From: Proales similis
Lineage: Eukaryota > Rotifera > Eurotatoria > Ploima > Proalidae
Length of the DNA stretch: 64,000 bases
NCBI GenBank assembly: GCA_019059635.1
Contig: JAGVRJ010000010.1
Span: 560,501 to 624,500, forward strand
Direction of reading: 5' to 3'
Below the pieces are notes generated by a model, which saw only the letters and a program-made list of their open reading frames with translations, was not told the DNA's origin and made no database searches. Shown here in pieces: positions 44,015 to 55,608 of the stretch. Position 1 is the first letter of the stretch. Each line of letters opens with the position of its first letter. Made by a program: the position numbers and the translations under genes.

Positions 44015-44134
44015 AAAGGGTCTGCCAGGTCAAAGATCAGCTATTGATTGGTCCAAGTTAAAGTGCCTCTGAATGCCACTTCTGGATTGCACAGCGTTTA
44101 ACACAATTTAGATTTTGGTCACTCCTAAGCACAG

Positions 44135-45889
44135 ATGGCCAGCCAGAGGAAAGCGAAAATGGAGTACCGGGTCAACCCGCCTGACGGCGGCTACGGCTGG
44201 ATCGTCCTTCTTTCATGTTTTGTACGGCAATCAAAATCACTCGCAGTTTACGTCCAAACTCATAAATTCAATCTCCAAAGTTCATCGGCTTCATCATCGA
44301 CGGCTGCATGTACTCAATGGGCTTGATTCTGTCAGACATTGCCGACCAGTTCGGCGCATCTCGAGACACGGTCAACTCGCTGATGAGCTTCTACACCGGC
44401 TTTCTGTTCTGCAGCGGTGGGTTTCGCTTGTCCAGTTTTGCGAATTCGTCGCTCAAGTGTGGCCAAACCTGAAGGTCCGATCGTGTCAGGCCTCTCCAAT
44501 CAGTTCGGCATTCGGCCCGTCGTGATGGGCGGTGCAGTGGCCACTGGCTTTGTCTATGCGCTGAGTGCTTTCGCACCCAACATCTACGTGATGATGGTCG
44601 TCTATGGCTTTGTTGGAGGTTAGTTTGCCAGTCAAACGGAGGCGTCTCCACACCTAAAATGCGCATTCGAAAGGAATATCCACCGGATGCGCTTACATTG
44701 CTTCGTTGATTGTGATCGCCGAGTACTTTGACAAGAAAAGAGGAATTGCGACCGGAATAACGATGGCCGGCAGCGGTGAGTCTCACTCGACGCATTTTTT
44801 CACCGATTTTCTCAATTCGCCAATCAAAGGTCTCGGCTCGTTCCTGTTTGCTCCGATGATCAAATATTTAATTCAAACACTAAACTGGCAAATGACCATG
44901 GTTGTGCTCGGCGCCTTGATTATGCAATGTTGCATATTGGGCGCACTTCTGAGGCCGGCGCCGCGAATTCTGGTCAAATCGAGCGCGTAAGTTACTTGAG
45001 AAGCGACACAGGCTCATGGGCGTTGGTTAAATGTTGTTTTCACTGCAGGCCTCATCACATGGATCCAGTGATTGAGACGTTTGCCGGAAGCTTGCTTAGC
45101 ATCACAAACTCGGTGACCACACTCAACACGCGACCACGCACGGGCTGCTGGCACGTGACCTTGAACATATTGAAGGAGATGTCGAACTTGAGCTTGTTGC
45201 GCAAGAACGTCGCCTTCTTCTTCATAAACATGTGCGGCCTGATGACCTTCTGCGGCTACTTCATTCCGTATTTGTTTGTGCCTCTACGAGCTCAGGAGCT
45301 CGGCATTCAAAACGGAGAATGGCTGCTGAGCACCATCGGCATAGTCAACATACCGGCGCGTCTGATATTCGGCGCCGTGGCCGACATGAAGTTCATCTCC
45401 TCAGTCAATCTGAACACGATCTGCTCGATATTCACCTCGATCGGCATTCTGCTCTACGGATTTTTCCAGGACTTTTACACTCAAATGCTGTTCGCCACAG
45501 TGTTCGCGATCGGCACCGGTAAGCTTGAATGAAACGGACGCGTCAAAGTGACTTTTTACTAAGCAAGAAAACATTCGCTAGCTGGCATGAATTCGCTCAT
45601 CACGCCCTACTTGATGGAGATAGTCGCCAAAGAGAATTTCAGCAATGCAATGGGAATTATAACCTTGTTCAGAGGCTTCGGCTGCTTTGTTGGCCCGTAC
45701 TTGGGCGGCCTGATGGAAGAGAAGTTCAAAAGCATTTTGGCCGCCTTCTACTATGCGGGCATCGTTTTCAGTCTCGGCTCCTTGTTCGCAGTGGTCACCA
45801 GCGTCATTATGGTGCGCAAAGGCAAAAACGACCACAGCCAAGACCAGGAGGCAGCTGAAGGCAAAGAGCTTCAAGCCATCGCAGAGTGA
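44135..45889 (+). CDS. SLC16/MCT-type transporter, paralog 2
   Basis: Seven exons (44135-44221, 44281-44416, 44475-44618, 44674-44775, 44830-44986, 45049-45518, 45582-45889) encode 467 residues with 12 predicted helices. PDGGYGWIV, YFDKKRGIATGITMAGSG, IVNIPARLIFG and LFRGFGCFVGPYLGG are all present. The intron pattern groups it with MCT5: both have an intron after FVGG/VIGG in helix 4 (giving a 102-nt exon) and both lack the intron ahead of helix 8, which yields a 470-nt exon. The last intron seen in the other four genes is absent here, so the final exon is 308 nt. The substrate is unknown. The start follows an acceptor-like site directly. Confidence 0.92.
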
Positions 45890-47327
45890 TCGTGGCCGCG
45901 AATGAACCCTTTCTTTATTGGTCTTTCATCTTGTCTCCTTCTTCTCCCATTTAGTCTTAGTCTAAAGAGCTCCTCTATCGTTGTTCGCCTTCTTTCATGC
46001 ATTCAATCACTCAGTTTTAACCAATTTCTTTTTTTTTTCTTATCAATTCTTCTTGTTTTTGTTTTATTTCTAAACATCCATCGACAATGCCAAATGCGCT
46101 GCCGTCGCTGCCAATGCGTCAAGACAATTAGAAAAAAAAAGAGAGAAAAAAAAGACAGAAAAACGCATATTTTGAATATGTTTCTCGAATCCTTCGATTT
46201 TGAATTTTTTTAATTTTTCTTATGATTGTTTCGTTGCTAATTTCACACAAGTCAAATGGCCTTCGCGGCACTTGCCGCCAGAGACCAAACACGGGAGTTA
46301 ATAAACGAAGGAAGAGATAAACACATAGCTAAAACTGGCTTTGATCGGGTCCTGTGGTTGTGCGCATGCTCGGGTTCGGGCGCGTCCTATTCTAATAATA
46401 AACTTACGCCCTCGCAGTTCGGCTTGAGCAAGAAATGAAAGAGTGAAGGGCGCACTCAAGCAAGACATTAGAGCGTGAGGCAAGAACAATCTTCTCATTC
46501 AGAGAGCGAAAGCGAGCATGGACGAGAGAGAGAGAGACGAGCGTGTCGAAGCAAGCACATGCCGCAGCGCTCATTCATTCATTCTGATTTCGTGCGTGGT
46601 ATGCCTAATTTAAAATTGCTAGCGCTTCTAGTTGTGGCAGGCGTGAGCCTCTTCTGATTGGCTCCTTCCTGGCATAGTTGTGTAGCAGCTCGTATCCTGC
46701 TCTTATAGAAAAGGCGTTCACATAATGTTTTGGTTCCATGCAACAATATTCAGCTTAGCTATTATTACCAACTGCCTGCTTGGCGCCGCAATTTAACCTT
46801 GCCTCCTTGCATGCCTGCGTGTGCGCTTTGCAGTTGCATGGCCACCATCGCCAATCTGCGCTCTCACTCTCTACCCTTTTTCTTTACATTTTTTTTTCTA
46901 TTTTGTTGTTGCCAGTGTGTGTGTGTGTGTGTTGACTCCGACAAGCGCTCATACGTCTCTTGGTTTGCGGCTTCGTTCGTCAAAATTTTTTTTTTGATTC
47001 GTCAAGCATTTATTGAAATTGAGAATCAAAGAGAAAAAAAAGTCTAATGTAATCATAATCGGGCCAAGATTGCCGATGAAATAAATAAATGAATGAATGA
47101 AAGGATGGATGGTTGGTTGGTTGATTTTTTTTCAAGATAAAGAAACGCCATACTCACCACCACCGCCGCCGCCATTTACCAAGCATTAAAACTGATCGTT
47201 TAAACTGCTTTGCTGGGTAAATTTTCCAGTTCACGGTCACTAATCAAATAACAGAGAGCGCTGCAACCGCTGCTGCTGCTACTCTGTGTGTGCGTATAGA
47301 TACAGATCGGATCAAAGCAAGAGCAAG
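45890..47327. other. MCT2-MCT3 spacer
   Basis: About 1.4 kb with T-rich and A-rich runs, AATAAA at about 46396, a (GT)n run at about 46915-46931, and short tandem steps (gaat, ggat, ggtt) near 47090-47120. No gene is supported. Confidence 0.4.
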
Positions 47328-49423
47328 ATGCACGAAAAAGAAGAGGAAAAGGCGCGCAATCTGAACGAGAATGCTCTTGGCATGAGCACTCTCAGTCTGA
47401 CCAAGCAGACATACGACTACGAGAAACCAGACGGTGGCTACGGATGGGTCATTCTCATCGCCGCAATGGTATGTGAACCTGATCTACTCACTTGCCAGAC
47501 GAGTTTGACCGTTTTTCTCCGCCTTCAAGCTGGTCGGTTTCATACTCGACGGCTGCATGTACTCTTTCGGCATAGTCCTCAACGACATCAAGCTCTTTTA
47601 TGGCGTGTCGCAAGACCAGGCAAACTTGATCGCTAGTCTCAACACCGGCTTCCTCTTCCTCAGCGGTAAGCCGTTTTCAATCACTCTTGGTCCTCCTCAG
47701 CGTCAAAAGGAACGCGCATTCGAGCATTTCTACTCAACTTTCTCTCAGTTCTCTCTCTCTCCCTCTCTCTCAGCTTGTCAATCAATATATTTCACTCATC
47801 ACAGCTTTAAACTCTTTCGACCTCATGTGCACTCAAAGCTGTGCGTTAACCCATCAATTGAGTTGCATCAGATTGCACAATCGCTTTCCAATCGCTTTAT
47901 TTGGTTAAAGACCTGTTTGAGGCCAATAGCTTCGAGCCCTAATTATATTACTACAACTCTGCGTGTCTGATTGCGATGCTTGGAAAATAACGGTTCCGTT
48001 CTGACTCAAGGCCCAATCTCTTCGGCTCTGGCTCAGCAGTTTGGCTCACGAGTGGTTGTAATGACCGCTTCGGCCGTTTTCGGCCTCATCTACGCGGCAT
48101 GCGCCTACATGCCCTCGGTCTATTTGATCATTGTGCTGTTCGGAGTGGTGGGCGGTGTGGCGTTCGGCTGCGCCTACCTCACCACGTTCATCATTCTAGT
48201 CGACTACTTCGACAAGCGACTGGGCCTCGCCAACGGAATCACCATGGCCGGCAGCGGTGAGTTTTCTTCCTCTTGAGCTCACGTTCAAGTTGGCACATGA
48301 CTCGTTTGACAGGCCTGGGCGCGTTCGCGTTCGCTCCGTTCATCAAGTACGTGATTAGCTCAACTGACTGGCAGACCACCATGATTCTGATGGGCGCTGT
48401 GACGCTGCAATGCTGCATATGCGGAGCTCTGCTTAAGCCGATCGACAAAGACCTACTTGAGAAAATCAAGGAACAGTAAGTCTTGACTACTAGTACTTGG
48501 ACGGCTGCTCGAACGACAAAACGAAAAAGGGAAATGCGAAAGATCGGCGTCAACAAGAAGCACAAAGACCACAGTGAAGAGAAGGACATGAAGAAGATAT
48601 TGGGCGAAGTGGTCAAGGACGTGACCAACTTCAAGCTGCTCAAAGAAAACATTCACTTCACTCTGATGACTCTGTCGAGCGGGCTCATCTTTTTGGGCTA
48701 CTTTGTGCCGTTTATCTACATCCCAGTGCGGGCCATTCAGCTCGGTATTGCCGAGTATGCATTCATCATCAGCATCATAGGTAGCGCTGCATTCAGTTCG
48801 CTCTAATCGCTTTCAATTTGAACACACAAACAAATACAGGCATCATCAACATTCCGGTTCGAATATTTTTCGGTTTCATTTGCGACCGAGGCATCATAAG
48901 TGCAGTCACTCTGAACACGTTCTGCGTGTTCTTCGCAGCCGCTTCACTGCTCGTGTACCATTTACTCACCACGTTTGTGATGCAGCTCGGCTTCGCGGTC
49001 GTGTTCGCCATCTGCATGTGTAAGGCGCAGCATTTACACTCCTTTCACCTTCCTCTCTCTCTCTCTCTAATCACTTGACTCGATCTAAAGCGGGCATAAA
49101 CTGCTTGTCTACACCTTACCTGGTGAACATTGTCGGCTCGGCTCGCTTCAGCAATGCAAACGGCATTCTCAACATGTTCAGAGGCTTCGGCTGCATGTTC
49201 GGCCCTTACATTGCAGGTAACTCATTTCGCTTGCTCCTTTCATCATCGTGCTCATGCCCATTTCTCGCCCACAAAAGGCTTCCTGTCCGAGTACTATGGC
49301 TCGACGCTCTACGCGTTCTTGTTTGCCGGCGCGACATTCTTTCTCGCTTTTATCCTTAGTCTGGTGGTGAGCATTGACCGCAAAATCGGAAAATTCATGC
49401 CAGTCGCGCAGCAAGAAAGCTGA
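47328..49423 (+). CDS. SLC16/MCT-type transporter, paralog 3
   Basis: Eight exons (47328-47468, 47530-47665, 48011-48256, 48313-48475, 48530-48780, 48840-49019, 49091-49216, 49278-49423) encode 462 residues. PDGGYGWVIL, DYFDKRLGLANGITMAGSG, IINIPVRIFFG and MFRGFGCMFGPYIAG mark the SLC16 family. Intron 2 is 345 nt, unusually long for this window. In helix 10-11, CMSGIN replaces the GTAGMN of its relatives at an exon junction (ATG T|CG). Exons 3-4 and the intron between them are almost identical to those of MCT4 (48122-48349 against 51224-51451), consistent with gene conversion or a recent duplication. AATAAA lies at 49715-49720. The substrate is unknown. Confidence 0.91.
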
Positions 49424-50751
49424 ACGCCAGTGCGCCCACAACTTTCCCCACTCTATTGCCCCTCTTGTGCTCTTTAATTTTTGTCTCTCATCTGATTTCA
49501 TTTTGTTTTTTTTTTCCTGCTTTCAATCACGATTTGATGCGCTTGCGCACATTTCATTCTTGCCCCTCTCTATTTTCCGCCCGCCCGACCGACCAAATTA
49601 ATTTAAGCAGCGAACTAAAGCGAATGGAAATATTGCGCATCCAGTTTGCATTCTCTTCATCTCTCTATCTCTCTCTGATTTTGGCCGATGGAATTTTCAA
49701 TATTTTCTGCGTTCAATAAAAATTCACCGCCAGCAAAGCAGTTCGTCCAATTTCAATTTGAAAAAGAGAATTCAAACAAACGCCGCTTTGAACTGGTTCG
49801 CCAAGTAAATTTCATTTGACATTTCATTCGTCAAAAATACCTTGACGATTGATGACGAAGCTTGATTTAATGCTTAGATTGCTGACGAGCTGGTCAAAAC
49901 GGAGAAAAGAATTCGGCTTTGCTTTAAACTTTTCCCTTTCTCTCTCTCTCTCTCTCTCTTGAACGACGGGTTCTGAAGGCGCTGGCGGTTTGTTTTCGAG
50001 CTGCACAGCGAAATGCACTGCTACTGTGCTGTTTGAGTGTGCCGATTGACGTGTTTGGACCGGAATATTGAGAGGCCGACAAGAATGCGCAAATAGAAAT
50101 AATTTGGTTCACGCAACAAGCGAATGATCAGGCGAATTGCGTCTAGACCAAGACAAGCGGCTGAAATCAGACATGAACAGAATTCAGCTTCAAATCTATT
50201 GCGTTGAGTATTGAGCATAATGCGGTGCGCTGTGGTTGAATGTTTAGAATAAATAATAGGACGCGCCTTCAACTTTAGCCATTTGATTTTTGTGATGCAA
50301 AAAGAAAATATTGAGCGCCTATTTGCATTAAAACTCCACTTTTTGCTGTTGTTTTCAAACTTGTGTCTAGTCGTCGGGCGTCAAGTTCCTGATAAGACTG
50401 CAAGCGAGAATGGGTGGATTGAAGAAGGAGGACGCTGGAGCACTCGATCATTTCATTGAGTTCAAGTGTGTGCGGGCTCGTGAGCGGGCCTGTGTCGAAA
50501 TATTCGTTGAATTGACGGGAAAGCATAAGAATTCGATCGCTGCTCTTCTTCTAGATGTTGGCTGTGCTAAGCTGAGCATCACGAAGCAAATAGTGGAAAA
50601 TTGAGCAGTTGGCCGCGATCACAAGGTCAAATTCACTTCAATCACAGTTTGCTTGCAACTGTCAGCGTTGTTGGTCGGAGCCGACACGAGTGTTTCGTAA
50701 TTCGATAAATTCGACTCACGAGCCCGGCTCGACTTGCTCTTCCCTCACAAG
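49424..50751. other. MCT3-MCT4 spacer
   Basis: About 1.3 kb with the MCT3 poly(A) signal (49715-49720), a CT tract at 49940-49960 and an acceptor-like tail (cttccctcacaag) joined to the MCT4 ATG. Short frames near 50410-50604 have no motif. No gene is supported. Confidence 0.4.
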
Positions 50752-52434
50752 ATGAATTCAAACGAACAAGCAATCACGCCAGTCAATGGCAAACGAAAGT
50801 ACTTGGACGGCGGCTATGGCTTCGTCATATTGCTCGCCGGATTTGTAAGTGAACGTTTCATATTTGAATTGAACAGCTTGGCAGCCTAACTTCTCTGTCT
50901 CATTCCGTCACATTCAAGCTCATCAGCTTCATTCTCGATGGCTGCATGTACTCGTTTGGCATCCTCTCGCACGAAATAAAAGAATACTTTGACGAAAACC
51001 AGCACACGATCAATTTGATTCAGAGCCTCAACGTCGGCTTCCTTTCCTTTAGCGGTGACTGCCAATGTCCACATTTGTTCAACCAAGCAAAGTTCCAACT
51101 TATTCCGACTAGGTCCGGTTCTCTCTGGCCTGGTTAAGAAATTCGGCTGCCGCTCGGTGGTAATGACCGCTTCGGCCGTGTTTGGTCTAGTCTACGCAAT
51201 ATGCGCCTTCTCGTCTTCGGTCCATTTGATCATTGTGCTGTTCGGAGTGGTGGGCGGTGTGGCGTTCGGCTGCGCCTACCTCACCACGTTCATCATTCTA
51301 GTCGACTACTTTGACAAGCGACTGGGCCTTGCCAACGGAATCACCATGGCCGGCAGCGGTGAGTTCTCTTGCTCTCACACTCACGTTCAAGTTGGCACAT
51401 GACTCGTTTGACAGGCCTGGGCGCGTTCGCGTTCGCTCCGTTCATCAAGTATTTGATAACTTCGTCAGGCTGGCGTTCGACCATGATGGTGATGGGCGCC
51501 ATAACACTTCAGTGTTGCGTTTGCGGAGCTCTGCTTCGACCAGCCGCTCCTCGCTACTCGGCTGCTCCGAATGAGACCAAGCAGACTGACGAGCCTACGA
51601 GTAGAATCAAAGAGATCAAATGCGTGTTTAAAACGTTGAGCGACATTGTAAGCGAAGCGAGCGACGTACACCTCTTGCGCACAAGCAAGTCATTCGCGCT
51701 GATTGTTGTCTTCAATTTGCTGATCGCTCTCGTCTATTATGTGCCGTTCATCTTCATCCCGGTTCGATCCAAAGAGCTAAGCATTGAACACTACGACTGG
51801 CTACTCGGCATCATTGGTACTCGCTTTTGTCTTGTTCGCTCTTGCTCGTTCTTAATTGTGGCCTCGGTCGGCAGGAATTGTAAATATACCGGCACGAATT
51901 GTGTTCGGCTACGTAGCCGATTTAAAATACTTAAGTGCGATCAGCATGAACACGATCTGCAGTGGCCTAATCACGATCGCCTTCCTCTCCTACACGTATC
52001 TTGACACATTCGCCATGCAATGCGTGTTTGCGTTCTTCTACGGTTTCTCCATGGGTAAATTAGACCTGTCTCATCTAACGCCACAGCCCGCCAAGCCAAT
52101 TTTCCTTCTTCCCCAGGCGGAATGAACTCACTTCTGAATCCGTACATGATCGAGGCGGTTGGGCACGACTTTTTCCGACAAGCGCTCGGCTTGTTGAATC
52201 TAGTCCGAGGCCTTGGATTCAGCCTGGGGCCTTTTCTCATGGGCAAGTAGACAACGCCTCCATTTCGCTCGTCTCGTTCTAATGCCGCCGCTCTCAGGCT
52301 ACATAAGCCACCACACAAGTGACACTTCGGCGCCGTTCTTCATCGCCGCCTTGGCCTATTCACTTGTCTTTTTGATGAGTCTTTTAGTTAGCATACGCAA
52401 TCGCAAAGCGATCGCAATCATCTCTCAAGTCTAA
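50752..52434 (+). CDS. SLC16/MCT-type transporter, paralog 4
   Basis: Seven exons (50752-50844, 50919-51054, 51113-51358, 51415-51816, 51875-52054, 52117-52242, 52298-52434) encode 439 residues, the shortest MCT here. The helix 1 signature is altered to LDGGYGFVI (usually PDGGYGW). DYFDKRLGLANGITMAGSG is shared with MCT3, and IVNIPARIVFGYVAD marks helix 8. The intron in the loop between helices 6 and 7 that the other four genes have is missing, giving a 402-nt exon. Intron 6 has a GC donor (CATGG|GCAAGT) at the same place as the GC donor of MCT1. Intron 3 shares its 3' half with MCT3 intron 3. AATAAA lies at 52513-52518. The substrate is unknown; the altered signature may mean a shifted function. 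Confidence 0.91.
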
Positions 52435-52623
52435 AATGCTTTTTTTTAATTCAAAAAATTGTCCATTCAGTTCCTTTCTATTTCTCTAAATTTCCATTTC
52501 AAGTCAATGTGTAATAAAACTCAATTCTTTTATTGCCTCTCTTCTTTGTTCGTCTATTCGGCCTAAATTGCCACAAATACAGTTCGTACTGATTCAAGTT
52601 GTGATGGCACACGTGAGATGCAA

Positions 52624-55180
52624 TCACGCCGTTTGGATGTCGAACCGATCAAGCAAAGAGTAAAGCTCGAGCCGAAACGAGATCAAGGTCCTCTCGATCT
52701 GTGCTGAGTTAAATACAAAATCAACGAGAACCGGCGTCGTGTCTACCTTTTCAATTGCACTCTCAGTCTGTGGGAGGTCGAGGCGTTGGTTGTCTGTTGG
52801 CAAATGCTCGATCGGTATGAATGTCAAATCGGCCAGACAAAGAGTCGGATGTCGACTCTTCAAACAGCTCAGATGGACGTAAATGCCGAGGACACAGTCG
52901 AACTCGTCGACTGCGTCCTTGAGTGACAGTCTCGCCACACTTGTGCTCATCTCGAGCCTTCAGAGCCAGTGTTAGAATGGACTAGACGGCCTATAGCCGG
53001 GCTGGGACTTGCATTGTATTCAAGGAGCTGACGCTCACAAAGTTCGGATTGAGGCGTCTGAGTAGCACAAACGCGCGCTGAACGAGCTGCTTCTTTTCTT
53101 CGTTGAATTCCACTTCCAATCGAAAGGATCGGGCCAAATGCTACACAATACTCGTTCGCAAATAAACAAGCGAACACGAACGAACATGAAAGCAAAAAGT
53201 GCCAACTCACTTGTTTGAGTTTGAGCTGTTGAACGTTCGGAATAGTCGCTTGGCTAGACAATAGGAATCGGCTCATTTTGGCGTCTGGATTTTGAATTTC
53301 GCTAGTTTAAGTGAAGAATTAACAGGACAGTCGCTTGCCCACCTTGCGTCTGATCGTGAGTGCAGGCCACGTAGACGCCGAACAGACTTGAATCATTTGC
53401 CTTAGAGAAGAGTCTGACTTGAGGTGAAAGCACGGCTCTTACTCAATGAGACATTCGAGTTTTTCCGACCATCGGCATCTCATCTTGGTCTCAAAGTGCG
53501 CCCAAATGCTGCAATTCAGCTCGTAGTCGACGCAATTGAACTCAACGTCTTTGCTCGAATCGATGTGGATCGCCGATTTGCCTGCTCTGATCGAATGAGA
53601 CTCGATTTGCAGTGTTTTGCTGTCAAGACATTTGATTAGGCAATCGATTTGTCTGACCGACATCAGTTTGAGTTCGCCGCACAAATAACAAATGCCCTGG
53701 TCGGAGGCCAATGGAAGCGAGCCTGCCTCGATCCACTCGTGTGCGCTGACAGACGCCTGTGTCGGCAAGAAGCGAGATTTTCGAATTCTTGTGAACGCCA
53801 ACTCGTCGTCGAGCCAGTGCTGGTGCCGCACAACTGTCCTGTCCTGCGGCGCCATCTCGAGCGAGTAGTCGAACAAACGATGAACTAGCGGCGCGTGCTC
53901 GTCGTTACACAAAATGCTCAAATTCGAATTGACCAGACTGAAAAGCAGCAAGAGACGCAGATTAAAGTAGCTCCCAGTCGGCACAATGTGATCTTGCGAT
54001 CAATTCAATAATCGAATGTTTGAGCGGCGTTTGTTGATCAAGATCAAGAGCAAGATTACATGCAAACTCAAAAGCAGTGGTCAGAAGCCGCCTCCACTGG
54101 CATCCAATAAGTCGATTCGAATTCAAACTGAGCAAATCTGTTCGTTCGGCTTCAATTCTGAGCAAGTTGTTCACCTAGCAGAACAAACAGACGACGAAAC
54201 GTTTAGGCCGAGACAGCTCCTGGTGGCGAAGATCAACAGCACAACCTCGTAATGAGTAAAGAGTCGAGCTTCGACTCTTCTGGTCCTCTGCTCACCAATG
54301 ATTTCAAAGCGTTGACCCAGTCGAATCGAGTCACTGATCAAATCGTCTTTGCCAATTCGGAATCAGAACAACTCACAGAGACGCAGCCTCTTCAGATCAT
54401 CACCTTTTATGCTGAATAAAAGTCGCTTTTCTAATTGTCGACCACTTGATTGAATTGGAACCGCTTCGAATAGCATTCTTGCTGTCGTGTTATGGTAATA
54501 TCGCTGCCCAGGCGATGAATTAAAAAAAAATTGAGTTCAATACTTGAATTTTGTCGGGAGGCAATCTCTTCCTTGAGCTGGCATCCGCATTTCGGACAAA
54601 ACTGTTCAAAGTTGCTCGGTTTGGCACTTGAGCGTTGATTAGCGCTAATGCAGGCATCGTTTGTACAGTAAAACGAGCAAATCTCGCTTAAAAAAAATAG
54701 ATTGAAACAAAAGCGCCAATGAGCAGTCGGTTTGATTTGCGATCTTACGGATGAAGGAAAAGGCTCGACTTGGCGACCAAGGTCACTTCGAATATAAAGT
54801 ACTGGCTGGAAAAGTGATCAGAGAACGGACAAATGGCAGACTGTTCGGCTCTGCGCTTATCGAACACGCGCGGAATGGAGGTGAATCGAATGTTTAACAG
54901 GGGCCGAGTAGACGAGACCAGACGACGAGCGCTCAGCTCCTAGTGAGGAACGAGTCAAATCAAGTTGAATTGAAGAGATTCTGATGTTTGGCACCTGCTC
55001 GAACGCCTTCTTCACTCTCTCGGTCTCGTTTAGCAGGACGGCAATGAGCGGCGTATAAACGGGCGGAGTGTCGACCAGGTCAATAAAGACGGCCACAGAT
55101 CGATTGCCGTTTGTGATTTGATAGGAGCCGCTTTGAATTTGACGAGAAACAAAACTCGAAAGCAACTGATCAATGTCCAT
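52624..55180 (-). CDS. MCMDC2: MCM-domain protein MCMDC2 (meiotic MCM-like)
   Basis: About twelve exons (55180-54995, 54939-54749, 54686-54544, 54481-54404, 54346-54296, 54245-54201, 54149-54060, 53992-53443, 53386-53343, 53284-53211, 53140-53039, 52950-52624) give about 626 residues. MCMDC2 is a divergent MCM relative needed for meiotic recombination and double-strand-break repair in other animals. Alignable parts are a zinc ribbon (CSFYC to FCPKCGCQL), DDLISDSIRLGQRFEIIG, the join AFEFA/YHIVPTGSYFNLRLLLLFSLV, EWIEAGSLPLASDQGICYLCGE (the MCM Walker B region, here without the usual Asp) and ARLSLKDAVDEFDCVL. No Walker A GxxGxxKS/T is seen. The sixth exon and its borders (54149-54296) are uncertain; the other phases agree. 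Confidence 0.82.
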
Positions 55181-55608
55181 TTTCAAGAATGAATGAGATC
55201 TAACTGATTGGTAGATGATTCGCCAAGCGAACAAGAGCAAGGACGAGCGTTCGGCTGGTCTGTATTTACAGTTGCAGGGACAATCTGATTTGATTTTGTT
55301 GCTGAGTTTATTCTTCAGACTAGAATCGAGTCGAATCTTGAGTTTGACGCGAACGGCTAAAAATAGATTCAAATAGGGCGGCTACACTCGATTGCAAAGG
55401 GCGGGAATAGTAATTTAGTAACAGAACACAAGAAAGAGAGATCGAGAAAGAGAGAGAGAGGCAGCGCAAGACCTTGACTGCTTAACTCGACTCAGCATTT
55501 GGGTTATTTACATCGATGCAACATGAAAAAGGAATGAGGAGGAGAAGGTTGCGTTAGTCTGTATTTTTTTTTGGCTTTCTGGTTGCTCTCTTTCTTTTCG
55601 CTGCTCAT
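55181..55608. other. MCMDC2 promoter and SYAP1 3' flank
   Basis: This gap contains GA-rich repeats at about 55433-55461 and the SYAP1 3' UTR. An open - strand frame continues upstream of the MCMDC2 ATG to 55372 but has no support from family length, so the ATG at 55180 is kept. Confidence 0.4.

Larger units (their letters stand above)
42097..44134. other. MCT1-MCT2 spacer
   Basis: About 2 kb without a supported gene. It contains a (GT)n tract at about 42581-42602, CT-rich tracts near 42376 and 42759, and a GA-rich block at about 43966-44014. An acceptor-like sequence (aagcacag) is fused to the MCT2 start codon, hinting at a 5' UTR intron. Confidence 0.45.

Noticed and set aside
46915-47120. 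GT run and short tetramer steps (gaat, ggat, ggtt) as a possible structured element
   Set aside because: They are short simple repeats without inverted symmetry or an associated gene, like many others in the window.
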